Of a stretch of DNA of 64,000 nt, positions 37,894-47,323 are shown piece after piece. The notes under the pieces were generated by a model. It was not told the origin of the DNA and searched no databases. It saw only the letters and a program-made list of their open reading frames with translations. Origin of the DNA: Ktedonosporobacter rubrisoli (GTDB lineage: Bacteria > Chloroflexota > Ktedonobacteria > Ktedonobacterales > Ktedonobacteraceae); NCBI RefSeq assembly GCF_004208415.1, contig NZ_CP035758.1, positions 3,224,001 through 3,288,000 of the forward strand. The letters run 5' to 3'. The first letter of the stretch is position 1; every line of letters begins with the position of its first letter. The position numbers were made by a program, and so were the translations under genes.

Positions 37894-38871
37894 ATGGAAA
37901 ATCAAGCAATACCAATATTAGATAAGGCTTCTGGATCACAAGCTCGTTCAAGTGAGGTCGTGATCCGTCTGAGCAATGTTTCGCGCTATTATGGGAAACG
38001 TCTCGCGGTCAACCAACTGAACTTAGAGGTGCGCCGTGGTGACATCTTCGGCTTCCTGGGTCCCAATGGGGCAGGCAAGACAACGACTATTCGTATGATC
38101 TTTGGCCTGATCTCCCCGCACGCTGGTCGTATCGAGATTCTTGGAAAAGAGAGTGTCAGGTATCGTACACAGGTGTTACCTCGTGTAGGGGCCTTGATTG
38201 AAACTCCCACACTCTATCCCTATCTGTCAGGGCGTGACAACCTGGAGGCGATTGCTGCTGTGCTTGGAGGTCTTCCGAGCCAGCATATTGACCACGTTTT
38301 AGAACTCGTCGGTCTGCATGGGCGCCAGAAGGATCGGGTACGAACCTATTCATTGGGGATGAAACAGCGCCTGGGCGTTGCCATCGCGCTGCTGCATGAT
38401 CCTGACATCGTGGTGTTGGATGAACCTGCCAATGGATTAGACCCTGCTGGAATCGTCGAGATGCGCGACCTGATGTATCAGTTGGCTGCCAGGGGAAAGA
38501 CCGTCTTCCTCTCCAGTCATATTCTCTCTGAAATTCAGCAGATCTGTTCACGTGTCGCTGTCATCAATCGTGGTCAGCTACTCACTGAAGCAGCCGTAGA
38601 AGATCTCACCCGTGGGACAGGCGAGTTTCTTGTCAAGGTTGAGGAGCCCATCAGGGCGCTTGCGTTACTGCATGACCAACCCTGGGGCCGGAAAGCGCGA
38701 CTGGATGAGCATGGTGCGCTGATTACACCAGCCCCCAATAAGCGAGGGTCTGATCTGAGCACCTTTCTCGTCAAGTCTGGCTTCGCGCCTGAGACTCTGG
38801 CTTCAGTTATCCTCGATCTTGAGAGCGTTTTTCTGACAATGACCGATTCCAAAGGAGGAGAAGAACGATGA
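37894..38871 (+). CDS. ABC-2 type exporter, ATP-binding subunit
   Basis: 325 residues starting at ATG 37894. Walker A GPNGAGKT, signature SLGMKQR (a common variant of LSGGQ in this exporter group), Walker B IVVLDEP and switch histidine SSHILSE are all present. The C-terminal extension is typical of bacitracin/antibiotic exporters. It overlaps the permease gene by four bases (ATGA), so the two subunits are coupled. Confidence 0.93.
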   Translation: MENQAIPILDKASGSQARSSEVVIRLSNVSRYYGKRLAVNQLNLEVRRGDIFGFLGPNGAGKTTTIRMIFGLISPHAGRIEILGKESVRYRTQVLPRVGALIETPTLYPYLSGRDNLEAIAAVLGGLPSQHIDHVLELVGLHGRQKDRVRTYSLGMKQRLGVAIALLHDPDIVVLDEPANGLDPAGIVEMRDLMYQLAARGKTVFLSSHILSEIQQICSRVAVINRGQLLTEAAVEDLTRGTGEFLVKVEEPIRALALLHDQPWGRKARLDEHGALITPAPNKRGSDLSTFLVKSGFAPETLASVILDLESVFLTMTDSKGGEER

Positions 38872-39800
38872 AGAATGCCCTTTCCCAGAGCAGGCAAGCG
38901 ACCCGCCCGGATATCGCTAGTATTCACTTCTTCGGAATTGTTCGCAGTGAATGGCTCAAGGTCTGCCGTATGCGCCAAATCAGGATGCTCTTCTTCCTCT
39001 TGCTTGTTGTTGTGAGTTTGCCAGATATCATTCTACTTGCATTTGGAAATATCCAGGCAGCTTTTGGAAGTCCACACGCAGCTCTGCTTTCCGCAACATC
39101 TGGATTAGCGGTTGTGCGGGCCTCTCTCGGTTTTTTTCTGCTCATCGTGACCGCGTATGTCTATGGGCACGAGTATCAGTATGGGACCATCCGCATCGTA
39201 CTGGCACGTGGTGTGGGGCGTCTCCAACTGCTTTTCGGCAAGCTTCTGGCTGTGGCGGGAGTAGCGCTGGTTGTCCTGGGATTGTGTCTGCTCCTGAGCT
39301 TTCTCTGGCTCGCCGTCATCCTGGCGGTCAGAGTTGGCAGTTTTGACACACTCAGTACACTGGCCTGGCCTAGTATCGGACTCTACATACTGACTATTCT
39401 CACCAGCATGGGTGCGACTATGCTGGTAGCAGTCACCTTCACTTCGTTAGGGCGCTCGCTTCCCTTTGCTTTGAGTGCGAGTCTGCTCTGGTTCCCAGTG
39501 GATAATTTTCTGCCTTTGCTCTGCCAGCTTGGATATATGCTGACACACCAGAGCCTCTGGCTCAATCTGACCCAGTATCAGCTGGGGCCAGTGCTCAATT
39601 ATATGCCAGTTGGCTGGTTGGGAGACACGGTGTTCCCTATTGGCACAACACCATACGCCGCCGCGGTAGTCCAGGGAAAAAGTGTTGCGCAAATAGCCAC
39701 ATTGAGCCATGTTCATGTCTGGTTGGTGATTGGCGTATACTCCGTCATCTTCCTGGTTTCCTCCATGCTGCTCACAGCCAAGCGCGAGGTGCGCGAATAG
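38868..39800 (+). CDS. ABC-2 type exporter, permease subunit
   Basis: 310 residues with six membrane helices (about 44-66, 84-110, 130-160, 175-200, 205-230 and 280-302) and YGHEYQYGTIR after helix 2, a motif shared by ABC-2 permeases. Starts within the stop of the ATPase gene. Together they likely export a product or toxin, possibly the one oxidised by the upstream P450. Confidence 0.9.
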   Translation: MKNALSQSRQATRPDIASIHFFGIVRSEWLKVCRMRQIRMLFFLLLVVVSLPDIILLAFGNIQAAFGSPHAALLSATSGLAVVRASLGFFLLIVTAYVYGHEYQYGTIRIVLARGVGRLQLLFGKLLAVAGVALVVLGLCLLLSFLWLAVILAVRVGSFDTLSTLAWPSIGLYILTILTSMGATMLVAVTFTSLGRSLPFALSASLLWFPVDNFLPLLCQLGYMLTHQSLWLNLTQYQLGPVLNYMPVGWLGDTVFPIGTTPYAAAVVQGKSVAQIATLSHVHVWLVIGVYSVIFLVSSMLLTAKREVRE

Positions 39801-39929
39801 CCTGTTTCTAGTACTCGGCTGGCTCGCTTCCCAGATAAGGCTTGTCGCCTTTGGAACGCGTGTGATTGTGCAGGCCAGCCCATTGAAGAAAGAAGGGAGA
39901 TTTTCATGCGAATAATGAAGGGAGAAGTT

Positions 39930-40688
39930 ATGAGAAAGCAATTCACTGACAAAGTGGCACTGGTCACAGGTGCGGGAACTGGCATTGGGAGGGCAAGCGC
40001 TCAGGCTCTTGCACAGGTGGGAGCACGCGTCATCGTAGCTGATGTGGCAGCAGAAGGAGGTGAGGAGACTCTTCGCCTGATCAAAGATGCAGATGGTGAG
40101 GCAACGTTTGTCCAGACAGATGTTTCAAAGGCCGTTGAGGTCGAGGAACTGATCCGGCAGACGATCAGGATCTACGGACACCTTGACTACGCGGTGAATA
40201 ACGCGGGTATTGCCGGCGAGGAGGCGGGAACGATCAGCCATTCGGAGGAAGGATGGGACCGTGTGCTTGCGATCAACCTCAAAGGAGTCTGGTTGAGTAT
40301 GAGATATGAGATCCCCGAGATGCTCAAGCAGGGTGGTGCCATTGTAAACCTTTCGTCGTTTGCAGGCTTGCGGGGCAGTGGAGGAACTGTGGCGTACACG
40401 GCGAGCAAACATGGCGTTGTGGGACTGACAAAGGCGGTTGCCCTGGAATTTGCCAGGCAGAACATCCGGGTGAATGCGCTCTGTCCGGGCTTCGTCCACA
40501 CCCCTATGCTCCAACGCATTTTTGAGACACATCCAGGCGTGCAGGGCCAGCTTGCCGAGCGTTCCCCAGTGGGACGAATTGCGAAACCCGAGGAGATTGC
40601 GCAAGCAGTCATCTGGCTTTGTTCAGATGCCTCCTCATTCATTACAGGCGCTTGTCTGCCAGTGGATGGTGGCTTGACGGCATGCTAA
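39930..40688 (+). CDS. Short-chain dehydrogenase/reductase (SDR)
   Basis: 252 residues, classical SDR. Cofactor loop TGAGTGIG, NNAG motif, catalytic Ser in NLSSFAG, and YTASK (Tyr and Lys). An aspartate after beta-2 (VADV) suggests NAD(H) preference. The start at 39930 is preferred to 39906 because AGGGAGA lies 5 bases before it. It ends the P450/ABC/SDR run and is followed by a hairpin. Confidence 0.93.
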   Translation: MRKQFTDKVALVTGAGTGIGRASAQALAQVGARVIVADVAAEGGEETLRLIKDADGEATFVQTDVSKAVEVEELIRQTIRIYGHLDYAVNNAGIAGEEAGTISHSEEGWDRVLAINLKGVWLSMRYEIPEMLKQGGAIVNLSSFAGLRGSGGTVAYTASKHGVVGLTKAVALEFARQNIRVNALCPGFVHTPMLQRIFETHPGVQGQLAERSPVGRIAKPEEIAQAVIWLCSDASSFITGACLPVDGGLTAC

Positions 40689-40704
40689 ACTGAACCCGCG
40701 GGGA

Positions 40705-40743
40705 GGATCTGTGAAGCGTCCATCTTCACCGCTCCACAGATCC
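40705..40743 (+). terminator. Hairpin after the SDR gene
   Basis: GGATCTGTGAAGCG (40705-40718) pairs with CGCTCCACAGATCC (40730-40743) with one mismatch, 11-base loop, 16 bases past the stop. Confidence 0.6.
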
Positions 40744-40787
40744 CGCGCTTCAAGCCGAAAGCTCTTCTTCGAGAGCCATCCGCTCGT

Positions 40788-40985
40788 TCATATCCAGACG
40801 AAACGTGCTATAGGGATTAAGATGCTGACTTGAGATGCATCTCGATCCTCTTCGTTGGTCTCAGCTTCCAGGCTTCGATCAAGCAATGCATCGAAGCGCT
40901 CCCGAGACGTGGGTGAGAGTCGATCACAGGTGGTGATAAAGAATCTCTGTTCAGCCGGCGAGCAGGCTGATCTAATTTCCTCCAT
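40788..40985 (-). pseudogene. Short remnant, possibly of a Tn3-type transposase
   Basis: 65 residues beginning MEEIRSACSPAEQRFFITTC. The phrase LSPTSRERFDALLD resembles the early region of Tn3-family transposases, but the match is from memory and weak. GGAG lies ahead of the start. Downstream frames are unrelated. Confidence 0.25.
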
Positions 40986-41527
40986 CGATCTCCAGTTTCA
41001 GCACCATTCCCGTTGACAACTACCCCCCATTACCTAGGCAATGCTCTTTCGGCATCGTGGGTGAAAGATAGACATGATTGCCGATGCTTCAAACGACCCC
41101 TTCCACGTATACTCCAAGCGTCAGAGTTGGAAAGTGATCCAGGCAGGATCTGGCAAGAGGATAGGCGCACCCTCCTGCCGGATACTCGCTTGCGCATCAG
41201 CACTCTTTAAAACTGATAAGGAGTATGAACTAAAGATATTGGACAAAACGGGTTCCGACCGAAAAACCCACCTAAAATCCCGCTGAGGTGGAATAGAACG
41301 TTTTCCCTTTGTTAAAGTCAAGTGTCCTTTGGGCGCCGCTCTGAACCAGAAGCGACGTGCTTTCCGAAAAACCGATTCTGGCGCGGGGAGTGGATTTGGG
41401 AATGGAGAGTTTTGAGAGAAGCAGTGTTAGTATGGTGCTTCATCCTCTTTCCGAGAGTCCTTCCAAGATCCTGGGCCAGCACCCGTGGCGATGTCCCCCG
41501 AAAGAAAGAAGAAAAGAGAGTAAAAAG
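40986..41527. other. Intergenic region upstream of the alpha/beta hydrolase
   Basis: About 540 bases. Short frames occur on both strands without ribosome sites or recognised families. The hydrolase promoter must be here but was not identified. Confidence 0.35.
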
Positions 41528-42435
41528 ATGAGTCTTTCAACAACCAGGAAGCCCATTCTGATCCGAGCAGGTCAGAGTGACCTCTCGGGAGTCTATGCAA
41601 AACCTTTGAGCGCTCCCCGCGCTCTGATTGTGGCCTTGCATGGGGGCGGCAACTCGGCCGCTATCTTTGATAATACCATCCCTGGCGAAGCTGGCTTCCT
41701 CGATACGGCGGCCTCTCTTGGGTACGCGGTGCTGGCGCTGGATCGGCCGGGCTACGGAGCGAGTCGACAGATCGCCGAAGAGCTGAGCACCTTTGACGGC
41801 CAGATCGCCCTCCTGCGGCTTGCGCTGATAGCGGCTTGGGAGCAGTATGGAGCTGACGAGGCCGGAATCGTTCTACTTGGCCAATCCTTCGGGGGCTCAT
41901 CGTCCTAGGGCTGGCAGCCAGCCAGCCTGATGTACCTTTACTTGGTGTGAGCACTCATGGGACGGGATTACGCTGGTTGCCAGGTATCCTCCAAGGCTAT
42001 CAAAGCTTGTTGACAGATGCCCCCTTCGTCCCAGTCTCTTTCAATGAGAACTCCGGGGCCTATGGGCCCGCCAACGGTTGGGTTCATGAGGCCCGAGAAC
42101 GCTTGAAGCAGAGTCGAGTTCCTATGCCGATGGCGGAGTTGCGTGAGGTGCTTCGCTTTCCTGAGCATCTTCGCCAGATCAGTGCTGATGTGCGCGTTCC
42201 CGTCCAGATGACCCTTGGAGAGTATGATAACGCTTGGGATTCCTCTGCATCCGCGCTCTCTGAACTGAGCCAGCTCTTCCCGCAAGCCCCATTCGTGGAT
42301 GTGCGTCGCCAACGCTTCGTTGCTCATCAACCCGGTGCCAACAGAGCTTCGCGTGCGTTCTACCTGCGTGAACTGGCTTTTGTCGAAGAGTGCCGGGTTC
42401 ACAACAGCCTGATTGCCCCTTCACAAGAGCCATAA
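41528..42435 (+). CDS. Alpha/beta hydrolase with an internal one-base frameshift
   Basis: About 302 residues if corrected. The first part (41528 to about 41898) holds the oxyanion loop LHGGGNS and the nucleophile elbow GQSFGG. The frame is then lost at GGGGGC; adding one G restores LIVLGLAASQPDVPLLGVST and the rest to 42435, including the acid region TLGEYDNAWD and the His region QRFVAHQPG. All three catalytic positions are thus present. The nearest reading is a serine esterase or peptidase of the family of small lipases; substrate unknown. ATG 41528 follows a purine-rich AAAGAGAG stretch. Confidence 0.8.
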
Positions 42436-42680
42436 CTTGGCTTTCGTGTTCGATACCGAAGTCGTGACGGTGTGAATACAGGTGAAAAGTCTGAGTTCAT
42501 TGCCGTCTGGATAAGCATTGCGCGGAGAAAGATCGTGCGCTCATCATCCAGGCGGGGAAGCTGGTGGCTCCACATTCAATAGCACGGGCAGTTGCAGCCC
42601 AGGAAACGCGCGTGCCGTTGGATGTGAGAAGAGTTGTCACAGGAAACCAACGGTTTTGAGACGGCTCATCACTATGCAAC

Positions 42681-43560
42681 CTATCCCAAGGCCAGCCATT
42701 CGCGGGCTTTTTCAACCACCTCTTTATTCACGACTTGCAAGTAGTTGATCACCAGAATACGCTCAATCTACATCAGCAGCCGGTGAATGACACGGAAATT
42801 GCCTCTGATAATTCGCACGATAGCCGCGAGAACCTTTTGATCCGTAAAATCATCCACATGAATATTCATGCCCAGGTGGCCCAGCGCTGCCCAAGAAGCC
42901 ATCTCGTTTCGTCTTCGGAGAGCACGCGAAACTGATGCGCGAATCCGACAACAGAGTATAGTTGTGGATAGCGCGCCAACGTCTTTTCCAGTCCTGGTTG
43001 ACCGATCAAGACTAAGCCAAAGTTTCGCGATCATTCGGATCGCGGATCTGCTCTAATGCCGCCATTTTCAAACGTTGGGCCTCATCGACTATGACTAACT
43101 CTGTCCGTTTCGGCAGACGATAAGCCAGTAAAAAATCATCCTTCCCACAACTGATTTGTTCGGCAGCTTCCACTAAATACGGGAGCGTTGCTGAAAGGGC
43201 TATTACCTCGTGCTCGCTGCGCGAAGGGGTGGCAGCCACTGGAGCCGTGTAGTAGACCGTGCAGCAGGAGAGAACTGAAGTCGAAAGCTGGAGAGCCCGG
43301 AGTTGCGAGCAGCTCATGAGGAAACTACTCATCGAGATAGCGTCGCCCAGCCAACGTAAAGAGCTCTTCAGGTAAGAGCGGAGAGAGGAGATCGCAGCGA
43401 GCATACTCGCGCGCCAGGCGCGTTTTTCCTGCTCCGGGTACTCCATGAAAGATACCGTTATAACGGTATCTTCGACAGGCATCACAGAATTCCCAAAGCG
43501 GAGATAATCCTTGGTTTCAGCAAAGACCAGTTCTTTCGAAAGAGGCGTTCCACTGTTACT
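42681..43560 (-). pseudogene. Decayed TnsC/TniB-like AAA ATPase of a Tn7-like transposon
   Basis: Pieces in different frames line up as one protein: [25 protein letters not shown], Walker [18 protein letters not shown], Walker B ELVIVDEAQRLKMAALEQIRD, sensor-like [29 protein letters not shown], and DQKVLAAIVRIIRGNFRVIH, ending VEKAREWLALG. This is the full order of transposon target-selection ATPases. At least four frameshifts and a TAG at the middle of the last helix break it. No matching transposase is intact nearby. Confidence 0.65.
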
Positions 43561-43689
43561 ATGCCGAAATTCTCCCTCAATGAACAGATGAAAGACCGAT
43601 GAAGGACCGATGAACTTGTAAAATCAGATATATCTCACCAATATTTTAGAATGCTTGTAGCAAAGTAAAAATTTTTCAGGATTTTACTG

Positions 43690-43719
43690 CTTGTATACAA
43701 GATGGGGTTGTGTTATTAT
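43690..43719 (+). promoter_or_regulatory. Promoter with overlapping palindrome for the XRE-NACHT gene
   Basis: TTGTAT (43691-43696), 17 bases, TATTAT (43714-43719). The -35 lies inside the perfect palindrome CTTGTATACAAG (43690-43701), a plausible operator, possibly for the XRE protein downstream. Confidence 0.45.
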
Positions 43720-43800
43720 CGCTAGTGCTTGGAATATCGTTTTTGTATGGCAAAGTTTTATTGCCCTAGAGTGATTGTTGCTCACGCCACAAGCAGCAAT

Positions 43801-44738
43801 ATGGAACAAACAAAGAGAAATCTCCTCTTGAAAAAAGCGCGCGAACGTCAGGGATGGACCCAGGAGCGGCTAGCTGAGCTTATGGGAGTTGAAGCCCAGA
43901 CAATTCGGGCGTGGGAACGTGGAAAGAACGCGCCAATGCTGGAAAATCGGCGTCGATTGTGCGAGCTATTAGAGAAGTGGCTTGCTGAGGAACTCTATAG
44001 AAAATACCGTGTTCCTCAAAAAGTCGCTCAGGATTGGCTTCATACCAATCAACTTCTTCTACTGCTGGATGGGTTGGACGAGATGGAGGAAGCTGCTCGT
44101 CCCGAATGTGTGATCGCGATTAACACCTATCGGCAAGAACATGACTTTCTCCCAGCCGTTATCTCTTGCCGGCAGGAAGAATATTTCGCACAATCGAGGC
44201 GTTTAGGATTGCAGAGAGCTATTCAATTAGAACCACTCACGCCGGCTCAGATCGGCACCTATCTGAGCCAAGCGGGACCAAAGCTTGAAGGAGTGCGCAG
44301 GGTGCTCAACACAGATGCAGAGCTCCGCCAGCTCATCACCACACCATTGCTGTTGCATATTCTGCTACTTACACATCTTCCTGATACACAAGCCATGCTC
44401 GGTATTGGATCGCCCGAAGAACGTCGCAGGGCGCTCTTTGCGGCCTATATCGAGAGAATGTTGCGACGTGGCCGCGCCAATCAACGCTATGCAGATGCTG
44501 ATACCAAGCGATAGTTGAGCTGGTTGGCGCAATGGTCGGCCGAGCGAATGCAGCCAGATTGGCTACCAGATGCTCAAGCCCAACGCCGCTATCAGAATAT
44601 GGTCCTCCGATGCATTTTGGGGCTGGAGATCATGGCCGAAATTATGCCACCGACCGTATTCTCCTTCGGAAGATTGGCGGGGGATACATTTTCGTCCATC
44701 GCCTCCTGCTCGATTATTTTGCAAACATTGACAAATAA
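43801..44738 (+). pseudogene. XRE-NACHT STAND protein lacking its P-loop, with C-terminal breaks
   Basis: The start MEQTKRNLLLKKARERQ begins an XRE domain (ERLAELMGVEAQTIRAWERG). It jumps almost directly to LLLLLDGLDEMEEAARPE, the Walker B region of a NACHT ATPase, so the Walker A P-loop segment has been deleted in frame. The frame stops at 44514, yet family-like sequence continues in frame (LSWLAQWSAERMQPDWLPDA) and then in another frame (RKIGGGYIFVHRLLLDYF to 44738). It cannot bind ATP and is judged dead. The intact family members are STAND-type sensors or antiviral switches. Confidence 0.7.
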
Positions 44739-44759
44739 GGATTTTTGAAAGGTTGAAAC

Positions 44760-46115
44760 ATGCTAAGTCCTAAAATATCGAGAAAAGGCGATCATGCAAT
44801 TGTCGTGGGCGGTGGGATTGCTGGTTTGTTGTTCGCGCGGGTTCTTGTTGGCCATTTTGAAAGGATTACGCTGATCGAGCGGGATCGATATCCGACCGAG
44901 GCAGCCTTTCGTGCAGGAGTGCCGCAGGGGAGGCATGTACACACCATGCTCTTGCGGGGTCAGGCTTGCCTGGAAAGACTCTTTCCGGGCCTGACCAGCA
45001 CACTTCTCGCGCACGGAGCAGTTGAACGAGATTTTGTCAACGACAGTATCTACTACTATGGTGCTCGCTGCGCTCGGGAACCGTCCGGGTTACGAGGGTA
45101 TAATTGTTCGCGTCCATTTCTTGAGCATCATATTCATCAAGAAGTAAAGCGGTATAATCAAATCTCTATCCTTGAAGCACATGAAGTAGTCTCTCTACTT
45201 TTTGATCAAAACGCTCAGGTGGTTTGTGGTGTTCGATTTCACCGGCGGGAACCAAACTGTGAGCTTCAGGATTTGCAAGGGGATCTAGTGATTGATGCGA
45301 GTGGTGCTTCCTCGCGTATCCTTCAATGGTTGGAGGAGCTGGGGTATGAAAAGCCTGACGAAACGGTTATGAATGCCTATCTTGGTTATGCCTCTCGAAT
45401 CTATGAGGCTCCTAGCGATCATCAGCCAGCATGGAAATCTATAGCGATCCAGGCGACGGAGCGGCATCGGCGTGGAGGCGTCTTGCTTGCTGCTGAAAAA
45501 GGGCGCTGGATCGTGGCCCTCGCTGGCGCTGGCAAGGATTATCCGCCGACCGACGAGCTAGACTACCTTGCCTTTGCGCGTAGTTTGCCTGATCAGGCTC
45601 TCTACGACGCTATTCAAGGTGCGAAACCGCTCTCACCTATTTATGGATATCGAAAAACAGAGAACCGATGGAGGCACTTTGAGCGTTTAGAACGCCAGCC
45701 GGAAGGGCTGTTCGTCGTCGGTGATGCCATGTGTGTCTTCAATCCAATGTACGGTCAGGGGATGACGGTTACGCTGTTTGAAGCCCTAGCCTTTGATGCT
45801 TGTTTACGTTCCATGAAAGGGCAGAAGGGACTTGCTCGACTCTTTCAGCGAAAGGTTGCTCGTATCCTGGCTTTCCCATGGCAACTAGCGGCCAGTGCAG
45901 ATGCACGTCTTCTTGGTGAGGATAGCCGGGCCAAGGGAACGCGACGATGGCTCCGCCAGTATCTTGAGGCTGTGCAAGCTGCGGCTCCCTATGAGCCGCA
46001 GGTTTTCCGCGCTATGTTGGGGGTAACTCATATGGTTCATTCCCCGCTCGCGCTTTTTCATCCACAGATTGTAGTGAAAGTAGTAGCATCCCATCAAAAG
46101 CGTGGCGCCAAGTAG
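44760..46115 (+). CDS. FAD-dependent oxidoreductase (geranylgeranyl-reductase/halogenase-like)
   Basis: 451 residues. FAD motif VGGGIAGLL near residue 17, the family's GVPQGRHVHTMLLRGQ segment, which is characteristic of a large group of bacterial FAD hydroxylases, and GDAMCVFNPMYGQGMTV near residue 325. The halogenase lysine/WxWxIP motif was not seen, so hydroxylation or epoxidation is likelier than halogenation. It begins 20 bases after the NACHT remnant. No partner genes are adjacent. Confidence 0.88.
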   Translation: MLSPKISRKGDHAIVVGGGIAGLLFARVLVGHFERITLIERDRYPTEAAFRAGVPQGRHVHTMLLRGQACLERLFPGLTSTLLAHGAVERDFVNDSIYYYGARCAREPSGLRGYNCSRPFLEHHIHQEVKRYNQISILEAHEVVSLLFDQNAQVVCGVRFHRREPNCELQDLQGDLVIDASGASSRILQWLEELGYEKPDETVMNAYLGYASRIYEAPSDHQPAWKSIAIQATERHRRGGVLLAAEKGRWIVALAGAGKDYPPTDELDYLAFARSLPDQALYDAIQGAKPLSPIYGYRKTENRWRHFERLERQPEGLFVVGDAMCVFNPMYGQGMTVTLFEALAFDACLRSMKGQKGLARLFQRKVARILAFPWQLAASADARLLGEDSRAKGTRRWLRQYLEAVQAAAPYEPQVFRAMLGVTHMVHSPLALFHPQIVVKVVASHQKRGAK

Positions 46116-46564
46116 TCGAGTGCACGTCAAATTTTGATGGGTCATCGCAAAATCGTGGGGAGCGCTCCAACGAAAGCAGCCGTAGGGCATTCGGTATGCC
46201 GTCTGCCCGCTGCCTGACGGGTAAGCTTTGTCACCCTCCTGGTCATGGATGACGCAGCAGATAATCCATTGTTAGCCTTGCCGGAATATCAGGCGTTCAA
46301 TAAGGGCTTCAAGATCTGGAGAGCAGAGCCGCCAACCGTCGAGCAGGTGACGGTCCGTCGAGCAGGTGACGGTCGATGCCTCCTATCGATTCTAAGGAAA
46401 GGATAACCGCTTCAGCGAACCAGGGCGGAACCGAAGGGCGCTCGACAGGAGAGGTTTGAACCTCTATGCATGGCTTGGGTATCATATCGAGAGAGACCTC
46501 CTTGTGAGAGTAGGTTGTGTTTCTCTCTAATGAGAGATCTCTTCTCTTATTTCGCTACTTTTTA
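46116..46564 (+). other. Decayed coding stretch of unknown family
   Basis: Short linked frames read LPEYQAFNKGFKIWRAEPP, then (after a 19-base duplication) DASYRF, GKDNRFSEPGRNRRALD and GLNLYAWLGYHIERD. They appear to be one protein interrupted by the duplication and a stop. I do not recognise the family. Confidence 0.35.
46336..46373 (+). repeat. 19-bp tandem duplication
   Basis: CCGTCGAGCAGGTGACGGT is repeated head to tail without mismatch (46336-46354, 46355-46373). Removing one copy reconnects the flanking frame (VEQVTV to DASYRF), so it is a recent duplication that broke the older gene. Confidence 0.85.
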
Positions 46565-47300
46565 GGTAGAGTAGGGGCCGGTCGCCCATTCCTGGGTCGC
46601 CCGTACCCCTCTCTCCGAACCGTGCGTGCACGTTTCCGCGCACACGGCTCTCCCCTTCGCCTAGATACTCAGGTATTCGGTTTCGGGGCAGCATCAGCAC
46701 ACCCCACTTTTCCTTTCTCATTTTCTCTCAGGCTCCGCTGGCATGCTTCCTCCCAAACAGCGCTGGTTTCGCCTCAGTTGCCTGGGTTTATCCCGCTGTC
46801 GGTACCGTTTTCGCGGTCTGCACCAGCCATTACAGCCGTACGTTGAGTAATACCATGCCTCCGTCACCATGCAGGGATGATTCCCTGTTTAGGTGATCCC
46901 GCATTTTCAGCAGAAATGAGATGCAGCGTGCTCCAGGTCTTCCGTTCGTCCCTCTTCCCTCGTAGAAAGGGTCTGCCAGAAGAGTTGGAGAGAGAAGGAG
47001 AGCTACCATCCTGCTCTCTCTTCTGGTCCAGCGTTTCAGCCATCATTCGCTGGCGTCCGCAAGTAGGCCAGTGAGACGAGAATTCAACCAATCCAGGCTT
47101 GACCATACACGCTTTGCGACTTTCCACCCGGAGCATTGATGACTTGCTCCTACGTGGCCTTTGACCCCGACATGCTACACTCCCCCCTCCCTTTCGGGAT
47201 TCAAGCCAGAGGTGGCAGGGATCAGTCGGGTGTGCACAGGGCCTTCCAACAGCCCTGATATCTTCCGATACACTCCTTTTCTGCCGCTGAAGCGGCGCAC
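46565..47300 (-). ncRNA. Group II intron without a reverse transcriptase ORF
   Basis: Domain V is unmistakable at 46617-46650: on the minus strand GAGCCGTGTGCGCG-GAAA-CGTGCACGCACGGTTC, 34 bases with a GAAA tetraloop, CNC-type bulge and the GAGCC start. A domain VI-like hairpin and CCCCTACTC follow at the 3' end near 46565. Upstream there is domain I-like sequence (GGGTGGAAAGTCGCAAAGCG, TATGGTCAAGCC), and GTGCGCC at 47300 fits the 5' splice-site consensus. Total length is about 735 bases with no reverse transcriptase motifs such as YADD. Both ends are estimates. The intron sits against an ISNCY transposase remnant. Confidence 0.7.
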
Positions 47301-47323
47301 CAGCTCGTTGCGCAATTCGTGGG

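Noticed and set aside
44760..46115. Flavin-dependent halogenase
   Set aside because: The tryptophan-halogenase WxWxIP motif and the catalytic lysine motif were not found; called a generic FAD oxidoreductase.
46517..46846. Plus-strand frame of 109 codons
   Set aside because: It lies antisense to the group II intron domains IV-VI; RNA structure explains the sequence better than a protein.
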